Positions 48,603-61,869 of a stretch of 64,000 nucleotides of DNA are shown here, in pieces. The notes under the pieces are model-generated. The model had not been told where the DNA came from. It saw nothing but the letters and a program-made list of their open reading frames with translations, and ran no database searches. How positions within the stretch are numbered: the first letter of the stretch is position 1; each line of letters starts with the position of its first letter. The DNA comes from Cryptomeria japonica (taxonomy: Eukaryota; Streptophyta; Pinopsida; Cupressales; Cupressaceae). The DNA lies in contig NC_081415.1 in NCBI RefSeq assembly GCF_030272615.1, positions 510,403,873-510,467,872 on the forward strand. Direction: 5' to 3'. The translations under genes were made by a program, and so were the position numbers.

Positions 48603-50299
48603 GTTTAACCCCCGTGTTACCAGGTACTTTACCAGTTCAAACCGGTCAATGCTTTAAGTTAATTTTTAATAAATGAAATATATTTTTTTAGAATGGATTT
48701 TGTGTTGAATAAAATCAAGGTGATTTTCTTGTAATATTTATTATGTGGTTAATAAATTTATCAATGAGAATCAAGGCATGAATTAAGAATTCAAATTGGT
48801 TAATTTGGTTATATTCTAGAAACGAATTAAATTGCCTGTTTGGAATTCATGTTTTTATTTGGTTGAATGTTTAATGTGGATTTCATTCCTGATGGAATAT
48901 TGATTTGGAATTTGAATAATTTGACTGCTGGAAAGAGTGTTTTATTTAATTTGTCAATCAATGATGTTGCAAGTGTATTATGTGTTATTAAGGTCTATGG
49001 TTCAATCGTCCTGTGGTGGCGTATTTGGTACCTTTGACCAAGAGATATATGTTGGCTTCGTTGTCTTAACCATGTAGTGTCTTTGCCTTATGGTTAGCCA
49101 AGAGTCAGTATGTCCTTGTTTGACCATGTGTTTTTGATAGTGGTGTTATGGTTGCCTGCTTCACCATAGGGTCCTCGGGGAGTGACCATGTATGTTTAAT
49201 GTCCTTTGAGAGAGTGGCTTTCGCTTGGGGGTTGCGCCCAAAGTGGTAGGCATTACGACCCAGTGAAAGTCAGATAATAACTGGTAATCTAATGAATTGA
49301 TTAGGTGTGTGGTATCATAACATTAATAAAGATAATTGTACCTCGTGCATAGGTGAGTGCTAGTACAGGGCTCATAATGTTGCGAGAAGGCCTAGAATGG
49401 AAAATCGATCACCTTGTCTTCACGAAAGGCTGGTAGGGTCCGCATGAGATTTAGTTGGAACTGGAGGTTCGGGAGAGGTTACCAGGACAGTGAGCTGGGA
49501 CCTATGGAGGTTGTACCATGTTATCCATCTTAAGCTATGCGATGACACTCTCTCATTTGGTTCACTTATGTGTTTGTGATGTTGAGTCACCTGGCTTTTG
49601 TGGAGTCATTTTGTGTTGTCATGGAGTCATTTTATTTTGGTCGACCATGTTATTCTTATGCTTATTTGAGGGTCCTCAGCTATCTCCTAGCACAGTGGGG
49701 TGATTCCATTTTGGGAATTACATGGTTGGGTGGTAGTGCCACTTCCCATTGGATGTTCGGATTTGTACCTTCATGTGAGGATTGGCTTCGCAGGTGTTCC
49801 TATGGTTCGTGGCTCATGCTTCATCTCATGATTGGAGATTATTGTTATTTGGAGACCTATGTGGTCATTGTAATATTGATCCTATGTAACCTTGTATTTG
49901 GTTGAGATGTATCTTTATATGTATATTGAGAAGCTGTGTTTTGGAAGAGCAATGTAACCCTATGTTGGGATGTTTTTATCGGTTTCCTTTATGATGTTTG
50001 TAAATGCTTGAAGTGGAATTATATTGTATCCTTTCAATCTTTCAATGATGAATCTTTATGTACTTATGGCTACTTGTGATCATTGAGTTAATGATGCATA
50101 TGTGGAATTATGGTTTTGTGGAATTTATTTTGGGAACATTAATTCTTCATCGGTAACCCTTAAGAAATTCGGGTGTAAGTCTTTTGCTTGTGTTTTCATG
50201 CATGTTGTGTAAATGCACTTATGATGTTTATACTTTAAAAAAAAAATGTTTCACCCTTGTTGTGGGTTTTTCCTTCAGGGTTCCTGGCAGGGCATTACA

Positions 50300-50845
50300 T
50301 AATCCCTTCTACAATCATTTGGGAACTTTGGAAAGAATGGGATAGAAGGGATTTTAGGATCAATCTATGCCCAAAGAATAATTCATTTGCAATATGGAAA
50401 CAACTACAGTTGAATTAGTGAATTCGGAAACTACGAACAAATCATTGAAGGAAAGTGTATTCACCAATTGGGATGATGGAATGACTAAGATTTTCAAAGG
50501 TCTAAAAGCCCCACCCATTTCTGGTGTCAAAACTTCTAGTTAGGATAGAAACCTGAGAGAAGATGTCATGTGGTAAACTCTAGAGTGGGGCTAGATACAA
50601 ATCAGTTATGATGGGGCCTCCAAGCTATGTGGCTAGAGATGCTTTTGACACCATACTTGTAGAAAGGTCTAGATTCATTGGGATTACTACCAAAAATGTG
50701 GCAAAAATGAGAGTTGCTCTCGTGGGTCTAGAATTGATAAAGGAAATGAATGCTAGGAAAGTACATTTGAAAGGTGATTCATTGATTTCCATCAATGCAA
50801 TCCACCAAAATCAAGCGCTAAATTGGAAGTTGGATAGATAGTTGG
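50300..50845 (+). pseudogene. LINE 3' fragment with RNase H remnant
   Basis: Immediately after the solo LTR, translation gives IPSTIIWELWKEWDRRDF, the motif between zf-RVT and RNase H in plant L1-type LINEs. Further on, YDGASK (near 50603, one frame) and then a second frame at 50608-50841 with RVALVGLELIKEMNARKVHL and GDSLISI match the RNase H fold, so there is at least one frameshift. It stops abruptly at 50845 where another LTR-like start lies. It is a truncated non-functional fragment. Confidence 0.6.
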
Positions 50846-51849
50846 TGTCAGGCCCTAGCTTTAGATGCAAATTAATTATTTATGTTTTGATACTACTTTG
50901 AGTTGGGGTACTTGATTCGGAGGATTTAAATAGCTAGTTTATGATAAGACCTTCCTTATGATTATGTCGCATGATTAAAATAGTTTGATGATACTCATAG
51001 AATATTTTATACTTCAAGATAAAGCTGGAAATGCAATAAAAAAAGAAAAGAGAATATTGATATATTGTATTAGTGTAGAATGAGTGCATATTTAAAAGGA
51101 TAATATATGATGACTTTTTAAATCATGAAGGAAGTAAATGGAGACACTTGGTGTTACATGATGATTATAAGTTCATGTTACTTTGACCATGATGATATTT
51201 TGTACTGACAATTTTGACTAAGGGTGATCTGACCTTAAACTTGGAATGAGAAAGTTGAGGGAAGCAAACCTCTTGATGTTAAGGTTACTACTTTTCTTAC
51301 TTTCAATAGTTTTGTTATTTTAAAATAAGATTAAGAGTAGGGACCAAGTGTTAATTATATATGATAACTCTAATCAGAGAAAAAGTTGCATAGTGAAATC
51401 AAAGTATATGTGAAAAGTAAATCTTGAATAGGAGTTAAATAAATCTATGATATGAAAACTATTTCCTCTACTAGTTATGAGATAGATGATCTAACTATTT
51501 TATGATATGTTGTGCATGTGTATGTTTATGTTTTTTGAATATGTGTATTGTATTCTACTAATTATTGTGACTGAGTTTGGTTGAGTTCGACTTGAAGGAG
51601 TCCGGGGAATGAAAAAACAAATCTTCATTTCATAGGGGATGTATATTTATAAGGTTTTCACCAATAGAGGTATGGATTCTTAACCTAGTTTAAATAATTA
51701 TGAAAATAAGTTATTCTAAATATCTTTGTATATTAGTAATAAAGTGATGATATGTCTTGCATGTATTCCATGGAGGAGTCTTATTAATTTAGCTATAATT
51801 GGGTTTTTCATTGTGTTGTGAAATTTTCCAAGTAGATTGGAGCATTACA
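50846..51849 (+). repeat. Possible 1.0-kb LTR
   Basis: It starts TGTCAGGCCCTAGC, interrupting the RNase H frame, and ends TTGGAGCATTACA, resembling the start and end styles of neighbouring LTR families. Flanking 5-mers (GTTGG and GATAT) do not match, so insertion ends are unproved. No gene inside. Confidence 0.35.
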
Positions 51850-53095
51850 GATATAATAACAATATTACATTACCTAAAAATTCAATGAATATGGTAATGT
51901 AAAGTCAGATAAGTATAAACATCTAACTCATGCAAAAGAGTTATGTCTATAAAGGAGTTAGCATCAAACTACATGGGCATTATAGCCTACAAACCCTCAT
52001 TGATTATTTATTAATTAGTGAGCATGTTAATAAGAGAGGATGAAGTTTAACAACAATTTAATAGAATGATCATTATTAATTAGTGAGCATGTTATTAAGA
52101 GGGGATGAAGTTTAACAACAATTTAATAGAATGATCATTCAATGATTGATGGTATAATGGAGGATTCATTACTATGAACTATAATTCATAAATGATCATA
52201 TAAGATAACATTCCAATATAAGTTTTAATGTCTATATAGGTTATGTTAAATTGACTGCTATATAGTTAGTATTAAATATGGGTGTAACTTATTAATAAAT
52301 TTTAATAATTATATTAAGAAAGATTGTAAATCTAATAGATCTCTCAAGAATATGATGTAACTAAGATATCATATTCACCATAAATACACATGTTTATTAT
52401 AATTCATTATTTTGAATTATTTAATAAATAAATTTATTTATTAAAAAAGATACATAGAATCAGAATTACATATTTTATATATGATTCATCATTTATGTAT
52501 TAAAGTTAATAACACATAATTCAATTATAATTAAGAAATATAACGGTGAAAATAGATATATATATAAAACAACCTAAGATGAATAATAAAAATTAAATAA
52601 AAGAGAAAGAGGTCACAATTGAATCGTTCAAGGAACCAATTCAACACACAATCCATGAGACCTGTGGTCATAATGCAAGTGTGTGAACATTTAGGAATGT
52701 ACAGAGGAACATTTATGGAAGAGACAACTCATATTAATAAGGAGAGGACACAAGTAAGACTAAAGGAGAGGGCACAAGTAAGACTAAGTACAACATTGCT
52801 ATTAATATGATAGGGTATACCAGTTCTCGAATTCTCTAGAGAGCAATGCAAAGTTGTGCAATAAATGCTGGTGGTCTTGAATGAAAGGATTTTTCTGATG
52901 GGTTGAATTGCATGAAACCAAACTATGTTCTTTTCTTCAGTTAATTTAATAATTACTTTTTGGATGAGCACCATAAATAATGAATGTGAAAAGAATAAAT
53001 CGATAAAAATGACCAGAATAAACAAATGAATAAACAAATTAAAATTCACCATGCCATTACTATTTTCCATCTACTTCGTCTCTTAGGTGGCATGA
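51850..53095. other. Unassigned AT-rich DNA with a 65-bp duplication
   Basis: No convincing gene. The frames 52619-52810 (plus) and 52729-53070 (minus) have no domain. It includes the tandem duplication listed separately and a short direct repeat (GGAGAGG(A/G)CACAAGTAAGACTAA) at about 52741-52786. Confidence 0.45.
52010..52139. repeat. 65-bp tandem duplication
   Basis: Two adjacent copies starting ATTAATTAGTGAGCATGTTA and ending AATAGAATGATCATT, differing at only a few positions, so the duplication is fairly recent. Confidence 0.85.
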
Positions 53096-53576
53096 TAGTC
53101 ATTTATAATTAAAGCCTAGGGGAGAGAGAAGTGACGCGGGGGGTGAGGTGGGGCAGAAATCATGAGGTACGTAGCCTGTAGAGAAGCCACGCCTAACAAT
53201 GCATCTGCAGGTAATTTTCAATAGAGGGGCTTGTTTTCTTTTTGGGGGCGGAGGACACAGGAGGAAGGATGCCGGTTTAGGATGTGGAATTTGGCTTTAC
53301 ATCTGTCAAGTATTTTTGCTTGAAAGTTCACAAATCTGTGGATGCAAACCTAGCATTAATTACAATCCGTAAGGATACGTCTTTAGGAGGCATTCTATTG
53401 GTAGTACTTTTTAGTGTCTGTCTACTGAGGCATTCGCAATTGCAACACCAGGCAAAAACCCTCTACTCCTTTCTCTGTTCAAAGACTCCCATTTTGACAG
53501 CGTGGCTGCACACAAAAAGGTTGCACAACCAATCTAATTAGTTTCTGAATATCTTGCTATCATTGCATCTCAAGAA

Positions 53577-53612
53577 ATGACATCTCTCTGGGGCATTCTG
53601 TCAAACGCTTCA
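53577..53612 (+). CDS. Possible short first exon with splice donor
   Basis: ATG ACA TCT CTC TGG is followed after 12 codons by TCAG|GTACGT, a good plant donor. The surrounding 53100-54000 is less AT-rich and less obviously repetitive than its neighbours. Small frames at 53284-53541 and 53724-53966 also occur. I recognise no product and no downstream exon before the LTR fragment at 54398. If real it is probably a relic or the 5' end of a broken gene. Confidence 0.15.
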
Positions 53613-54397
53613 GGTACGTTGCCGGCCATGATTCCATTATTTTCTTGCAAGCATAACAGATCAATTATAATGATTGGAAAAATTCTCTCCCCTATTTTTC
53701 TCTAATGTCGTCCATACCCTATTTTGAAAGCATGCATTTTGGCCCGGGAGAACACAGGAAAAGAATTTGTCATTACTCTTGTCAATCAGCAGCTACTTGA
53801 AATTTTCTCTAGTCTTTGTAACGTTTCCATCTTCTGCGTAACCTCTACTACTCGCTGCATATGCATGAAAGTTTCTAAAGCCCTTTCAACAAATATAATA
53901 TTCCCACAACCTGCATTCGGGATTCTATTTTTCCTCGGTGGACTACATGGCATTTTATCCTTCTGAAGCTTTTTCAGCAAAATCATTTTTATGCAGTAAA
54001 ATAATTACCTCGTTCCTGCAAGTCAATATTAAATGGTGTCAATTTTTTAGAAAAATTTCAATGAGTCGATTCTTGCAGGATCCACAAACATTGTATGAAG
54101 TACTTATCTCTTAGGCTGTATGTCGAGTGATTCACAAACCTAGCTATGATCCCACTTTGTGTATCTATGCGTTCTCAAAACTTGCAAGTATAGCATCCGA
54201 AGTAATTCTCTATCCTTTCAGTTTTGATTTTTGTTCGTACCTAAATGGATACTTCCATATTTTTGCTTGATCGTGGACCTTATCATACTCATTTCAATCA
54301 TAGTGTAGATTATGGTTGTTATACCTAGATTTTCATTTGAATTTTAACTCATCGTTAACTGTAGTTAACACACACAATTAATATTGACTATAGTAGC

Positions 54398-55002
54398 TAT
54401 AGTACCCTTCCTTCAATCAGACTTTTTAGACTTATGTTTGACTTTAGTTGACTTATTCAGTGGATACATTAAATTGTGATATTTTATTTAGACTTTATGT
54501 GATGTTGAGATATACTTTAATTTGAGTCGCAGTGTATGTTTTCATGCATTATTTCCTTATTGATGGTTAAATGCAATTTTATTAGATTATTAACATGGAC
54601 TAACATATTCATTTTATACGTACGATGAGTTATATTCATGTTTCATGTTTGTAAGTGTATGGGATGCGAGGAGATGATTTTCCTTTACTCACTTCGGTGA
54701 GACAGGGAATGCCACGATTCTCTTTCACCGGTGTGTTTTCTATGTCTGTATATATATACATGTGGTTCGTTGACGTAGGGAATTGCAGGTACAAGTGTCG
54801 TGTAGGTACGGGGTATCGTCTCCACTTGGCTCCACAGGTCTAAGTGTACCTTACTAATCTGATGGAAGTGGAGGAGATAGTCATAATACCTACGTTTTAC
54901 CCTAGTCGTGCTCAAAGTGAGCGTCCCTGTTGTTCATCAGTTTCCCCTTTGTCGGTGTGCGAATCGTGTTGGCTTGATGATGATTGTAATGTATTCACCA
55001 TA
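54398..55002 (+). repeat. LTR fragment homologous to 46517-47150
   Basis: It starts TATAGTACCCTTCC (TG mutated to TA). It follows the solo LTR through 'gggatgcgaggagatgattttcc', 'ggtgagacagggaa' and 'cttggctccacaggtct'. Similarity weakens after about 54950 and stops where the Copia-type LTR begins. The remaining 3 kb of the LTR is not seen afterwards. Confidence 0.75.
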
Positions 55003-56069
55003 TGTTGTCATTGATGAAACACTCACACACACACAAACATGATTATATTGACTACCGGTGTACCTTTAATTATTTACACTGTCAACCAATATACTTAGTG
55101 GTTAATCTCTAACTGGTACTTTGTGTTAACCGGTATGTGCATAAGAGACAATCTTTAATTATACTAAGTTGGCATCAAGATGAAGATCAAGATGGAGATC
55201 AAGCAAAGATTCAAGGACAACGGTTCATATGTTTTACTCAAACCGGTATTTGATTGTTCCAACCGGTATTTGGTAATTTTGTGATGAGTTACTAGCACCA
55301 ACTGTTTGGCGGTAATTTTTGTGATGAGCTATGATCACTTGTCTAGATACACTACTCCTAGGAAATTGTGTTATGATTTCTTAAGGCCGACATGAAATCA
55401 TAAGGTCTATATATTGACATCGCAATGAAATATTTTGATATAAGTAAAAGTGTTATGTTATGTGCGAAAATAAAAAAACAAAAGAGTTAAGTTGTAGAGT
55501 ATGCAAAAGAGCAGTGTTGAATATTTTTAGAAGGATCTAATCAAGCAAGTATTTTGCTACTCAGAACAGATCAAACCATTCTTGTTGTTTTCTAACAATT
55601 ATAACAGAATCAAATCCCCTAACCGGGTAAGCTCTAACAAGCTTCAATGTATAAATCCTCTAACAGGGTGATCCATTAGTTTGGATTCAGAAATCTTCCA
55701 CCGAGGTTACTCCTAACAGGGTATTTCCTTTAACAGGGTATAAGATTCTAATCAAGATTTCGGATCTCTAACAAGATTCGCTCCTAGCATAGCACTTTGT
55801 AGACCTTAACCGGTCAGTTATCTATTACTGCAAATAGTTAAGTTGTGATTTCCATCTCACCGTGATTTTTACCTATTTGGGTTTTCCACGTACAAACACT
55901 TGTGTTATGGTGGATGCTTTACTTTTTGTGGATGTTGTTATATCATTTTGGATTGTGTGCATTGTGTTTAAAAGCTTTGTTAAGTTCATCTACCAGTTAG
56001 TGTTTGCAGAAGTTTTATTTTTCGTGTCACTGATTCAACCCCCCCTCTCAGTGCTTTTCAAGTCCATCA
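55003..56069 (+). repeat. Copia-type 5' LTR
   Basis: It starts TGTTGTCATTGATGAAACAC and ends CAAGTCCATCA one to two bases before a primer site. It contains repeated ACCGGTAT and CTAACAGGGT words. The gag frame downstream supports the assignment. No 3' LTR was found in the window. Confidence 0.65.
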
Positions 56070-56071
56070 AT

Positions 56072-56083
56072 TGATATCAGAGC
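56072..56083 (+). other. Primer binding site of the Copia-type element
   Basis: TGATATCAGAGC, one mismatch from the initiator methionine tRNA primer site TGGTATCAGAGC. Confidence 0.7.
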
Positions 56084-56131
56084 CTAACTTCTTTGAAGCC
56101 TAATCGCTTAGAAGGGAGCCTTGAAACCACC

Positions 56132-57307
56132 ATGGGGGACATGAGCTACTTTGAGATGGCTAGAGAGTTAGAAGGTAGCAAAAATGAGCTTGAAACCCTT
56201 AGGGTCAAACTAAAAGCATCACAAGTCAAGAGGAGAGAGCTAACTAAACAACTATTGGAGATATCTGATAATAGTTCTTCAGATGAAGCCAATATTGATG
56301 CTTTAGCAGAGGAAGTTGAAAAGTTAGACGGTGAGAAACTGAATCTGAGGAGAGAGCTAGAAGGTCTCACTATCCCCATGAGTCAGGAACTAGAAGCCAA
56401 AAGAGCTGCTGACGATCTTATCAAGGAAAGAGATCAAGAGATTGCCAAGATAAAGCGGAAAAATGTCACTATGCATGAGCATTTGGTTGTTGAAAGAGAA
56501 GAAAATGAGAACTTACTGCTAGATCTTGAACTTGCATCATCTCTGAGAGAGAACTTGTCAAAGCATAATGAAGATCTCACCAAATAGCTTACTGAAGCTA
56601 ATGAGAAATTGGAGAAGTTCAACATAAGTTCTACCATGTTGGAAGAACAAATACAATCACAAAGGATGAAGGGTGATATCTCTGGACTTAGTTTTCACAC
56701 ATTTGAAAAAGGTGAATCCTCCGGTACAAAGAGAAACATTGATAAGAACAAATATGCTCCTAAGATCAATAAGCCTACCAATAAGAAGGTTTTTAAACCT
56801 GTTTGTTTTGTTTGTCATAAACCTGGTCACACTGCAAATGTTTGCAGAGACAAACCTAACATAAATGCAAGTTACAATACTAATGCTAGGTATGTGTCCA
56901 AGAAATTTGAAGGTCATTGCTTCACATGTGGAATGTATGGACATAGATCTGTTGAGTGCAGATATGGAGCAAACAATCATGTACTGCACATGCATCCAAG
57001 ACCAAATGGTGACCGGATGAGGAACTTTGACAACCGGGTAAACCTAAACTGGCAAAGACCCTACGACAACCGGTTTAGGCCATTTGAGATGGAAAAGGTA
57101 ACAAATGTTATTTGCACCATCTGTAATAACTTTGGTCATGTGGCTATGAACTGTAGAAGAAGAACAGGAAGAGGCAATGCATGACCTTGGAGATCATCTG
57201 GTATGGCCTGTTATCACTGTAACAAACCGGGACACTTAACAAAATTTTGTAGTTCCAGAAATAGAAAACTGGACAATTCTTCTAAGGATCAGAAAGCCTA
57301 CAAGTAG
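56132..57307 (+). pseudogene. Copia-type gag with four zinc knuckles, in-frame stops
   Basis: The ATG at 56132 opens a frame of Glu/Lys/Leu-rich sequence with strong coiled-coil character (about residues 10-150; for example ELEGSKNELETLRVKLKASQ). It is broken by TAG at 56585-56587, continues in the same frame to TGA at 57182-57184, and again in frame to TAG at 57305-57307. Four CCHC knuckles are visible: CFVCHKPGHTANVC, CFTCGMYGHRSVEC, CTICNNFGHVAMNC and CYHCNKPGHLTKFC. Multiple knuckles after a coiled coil fit Gag of a plant Copia-type element. There is no frameshift, only two stops, so decay is mild. Protease, integrase and RT are missing because a LINE begins just downstream. Confidence 0.75.
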
Positions 57308-57309
57308 AT

Positions 57310-59423
57310 TTTAAGAAAGAAAAAAGTTGATTTTACGGTCACAAGAAGAGAAGAGTTAATCTCCCTTGGGAAAAACAACCCCAACCTATTTTGGTAGGAG
57401 CTCTAATCGAGAAATTAACAAAATGAAAATACTATTACTGCATCTCAGTGGTTCAATTATGCTAGAAAACTCTATGAGCAAGATTCTCAGGTTGACCCGC
57501 CACCCTTGGTACCAACACTAAGCTTTTCACTGTTCAAGAGATTGAAATGCGTATTAAGAAGATGGGTATTGGCAAAGCAAAGGACTTAGTTGATATTCAA
57601 GCGGAATATCTAAAGTGGGGTATTAAAATCCTTGCTCCTCATATTACAAATATTTTCAACAGTATCATTCAATAGGGCTTACCCATAGATTGGAATACTA
57701 GCTTAGCAATACCTCTTTTCAAGAATGGTGATATCAACAATCCCTCCAATTATAGAAGAATTATGATCAATCCTTTATTTTCATAATTGTTTGGGAGTAT
57801 GATAGAAAGAAAGATTAGCAGTTGGGCTGAAAAAGGCTATAAACATGCTAAAGGTCAAGCTAGTTTTAGAGCTAAGCATTCCACGGTTGATCATGGTGTC
57901 ACTCTAAGGCACATCATTGAAAAAGTTTGGGATCATAAGGATGAAGTCTTTTGATGCTTTGTAGATTTCAAAAAAACATTTGACACGATCCCTAGGGACA
58001 AACTTTGGCACAGAATGGAGGAACTTGGAGTTCCTAGTCATCTCAGGGCAGTTGTTCATATGTTGTATGAAGAAGTCAAAGTTAAAATCAGAACTATGGC
58101 TAGCATCTTAGAAATTTTTAGGAGTGACATTGGCGTCAAGCAAGGTTGCCCTCTATCCCCTACACTTTTTGGTTTATACATTGACAAACTCGAAATTTGG
58201 TTAAACTTACAAAATGGGGATGGTGTTCACTTGGGCAAGTTTGTCATAAGACTCCTTTTATATGCAGATAACCTTGTCATTATTGCTAAGTCTTCTATTG
58301 TTTTACAAGAACACTTACTCTCCCTTGAGCAATTTTGTAGAACTGTGGGGATGCAAGTTAACATCATCAAAACAAAAGTGATGATTTTTTCTACCAAAAG
58401 AAAACATGACTAGCATGTGTTCTATTTTGAAGGTAATACTCTTGAAGAAGTAACAGATTACAAGTACCTTGGTATTGAATTCAACAAAAACTTAAGTTGG
58501 GAAGGGTGCAGAAACAAGAGAGTTTCAGGAGGGTGGAAAGCATTTTATGCCTTTCAGAATAGGTGCAGAGAGGCTGAGTTATGGGACTAGAAGACCTTTT
58601 GAATTCTTTTTGGTCTTTTAGTGCTTCTGGTTGTCCTTTATGGCTATGAAGTTTGGGGAAACACTACTTCTATCTTGCAATGGAAACAAATTGAGAAAAT
58701 TCAAAAAGATTTGATTACAAACAAGTTCAAGCTTAAAAATTCAGCATCTTATGACATTATGTTGAGTGAAGTGGGGGCAGCACCCATTGAGGCTATTTCT
58801 ACGACGAGACTCATAAGTTATTTAAAAATAATCGAGAGAATGGATGAGTACCGATGGCCTAGGATTGTCTTTAATAATACTCTATGCAAAAGAAAGAATA
58901 CTTGGATGCAACAAAATAACAAATGGTTAAGTAAATGGAATATCTACTTGAACGTGTGCCCCACCAATAGCAAGGAGATAAAAGCATTTGTTATAGACAA
59001 GTTTCGCATGTGCACTTGGGATAAAAACCTTGGGGAAAAGAAAAAATTCTATATTGAAGAGTTTAACCCCACTTGTAATTATCACTACAAGACGTACATA
59101 GGGGCCAACATTCCTTGGAGAGCCAAAATCCTTATTGCTCAATTAGGAACTAATTCTCACCAGCTTTGTAGTAAAACCGGTCGTTGGAAAAGACCTAAAA
59201 AAGTTTGGGAGGAGAGAGTGTGCATTCTCTACTCAACAGGTAAAGTAGAAACGGAAAATACACTTCATTTTAGAATGTGCATCTTTCAAGGACAACAGGG
59301 ACAACTATATTAACATCTTGACAGCTAACTCTTGGGACAATATTTTCAGTGAGGGAATTGTTGAGAAGCTGGGCTATATTTAGTCTCGTGGACGTTAAAA
59401 TAATTTCTTCTTCTTCTTCTTCT
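57310..59423 (+). mobile_element. 5'-truncated non-LTR retrotransposon
   Basis: It begins within the linker before RT (near 57310, VDFTVTRREELISLGKNN) directly after the gag remnant and has no endonuclease. It ends in a (TTC)n tract at about 59404-59423 instead of poly(A), the kind of simple-repeat tail used by some non-LTR clades. The clade is not certain. No target duplication was identified. Confidence 0.65.
57517..59313 (+). pseudogene. Non-LTR reverse transcriptase pseudogene
   Basis: A single frame can be followed for 1.8 kb with about six stops and no apparent frameshift. Visible RT blocks are VDFKKTFDTIPRDKLW (catalytic Asp), VKQGCPLSPTLFGLYIDKLE, and LLYADN where YADD is expected. 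A C-terminal region follows with LLVVLYGYEVWG and a decayed zinc-binding segment (RVCILYSTGKVETENTLHF). The longest open pieces are 58015-58413 and 58621-59313. The last Asp of YADD is Asn, so it would be inactive even without the stops. Confidence 0.8.
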
Positions 59424-61525
<2,102 letters not shown>

Positions 61526-61545
61526 TTTTGCCCCTCTTTGAGACA
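61526..61545 (-). other. Polypurine tract of the minus-strand element
   Basis: On the minus strand GTCTCAAAGAGGGGCAAAA directly precedes TGTAGACACTC, as expected for a polypurine tract before a 3' LTR. Confidence 0.6.
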
Positions 61546-61766
61546 ATGCGGCTTGTTGCGTTGTTTCAAAGAAGATAAGATGAACTGATACAGAGTTGCC
61601 CCAGAATGGGAATGATATGCCCCCTCGGGAGATTGGATGAAAATGTCGGAAAAGATTGAAGACAATCTCTCGATAAGAAAGAAAGGCTAGAAGGGATTGA
61701 CCGAATAAAGTGACAAAGTCACAGGATGAAGAATACTGACTCGAGAAATGAGGGTGAGGGCTAGGC

Positions 61767-61777
61767 TAGGCTATAAG
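61767..61777 (+). promoter_or_regulatory. Possible TATA box of the PMD gene
   Basis: GGCTATAAGAT lies about 100 bp upstream of the proposed start codon at 61870, in a region that becomes noticeably GC-richer. Confidence 0.3.
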
Positions 61778-61869
61778 ATAGATCACGGGCAAAAGACATC
61801 CTCATTGTCATCCACACCCCCACGAGATCACAGTGCAGAGCGAGAAAAGAGCAGCAGCAGTCAGCAGCG

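Noticed and set aside
50846-51849. Confident LTR insertion
   Set aside because: Terminal style fits, but flanking 5-mers do not match and no second copy is present; listed only as possible.
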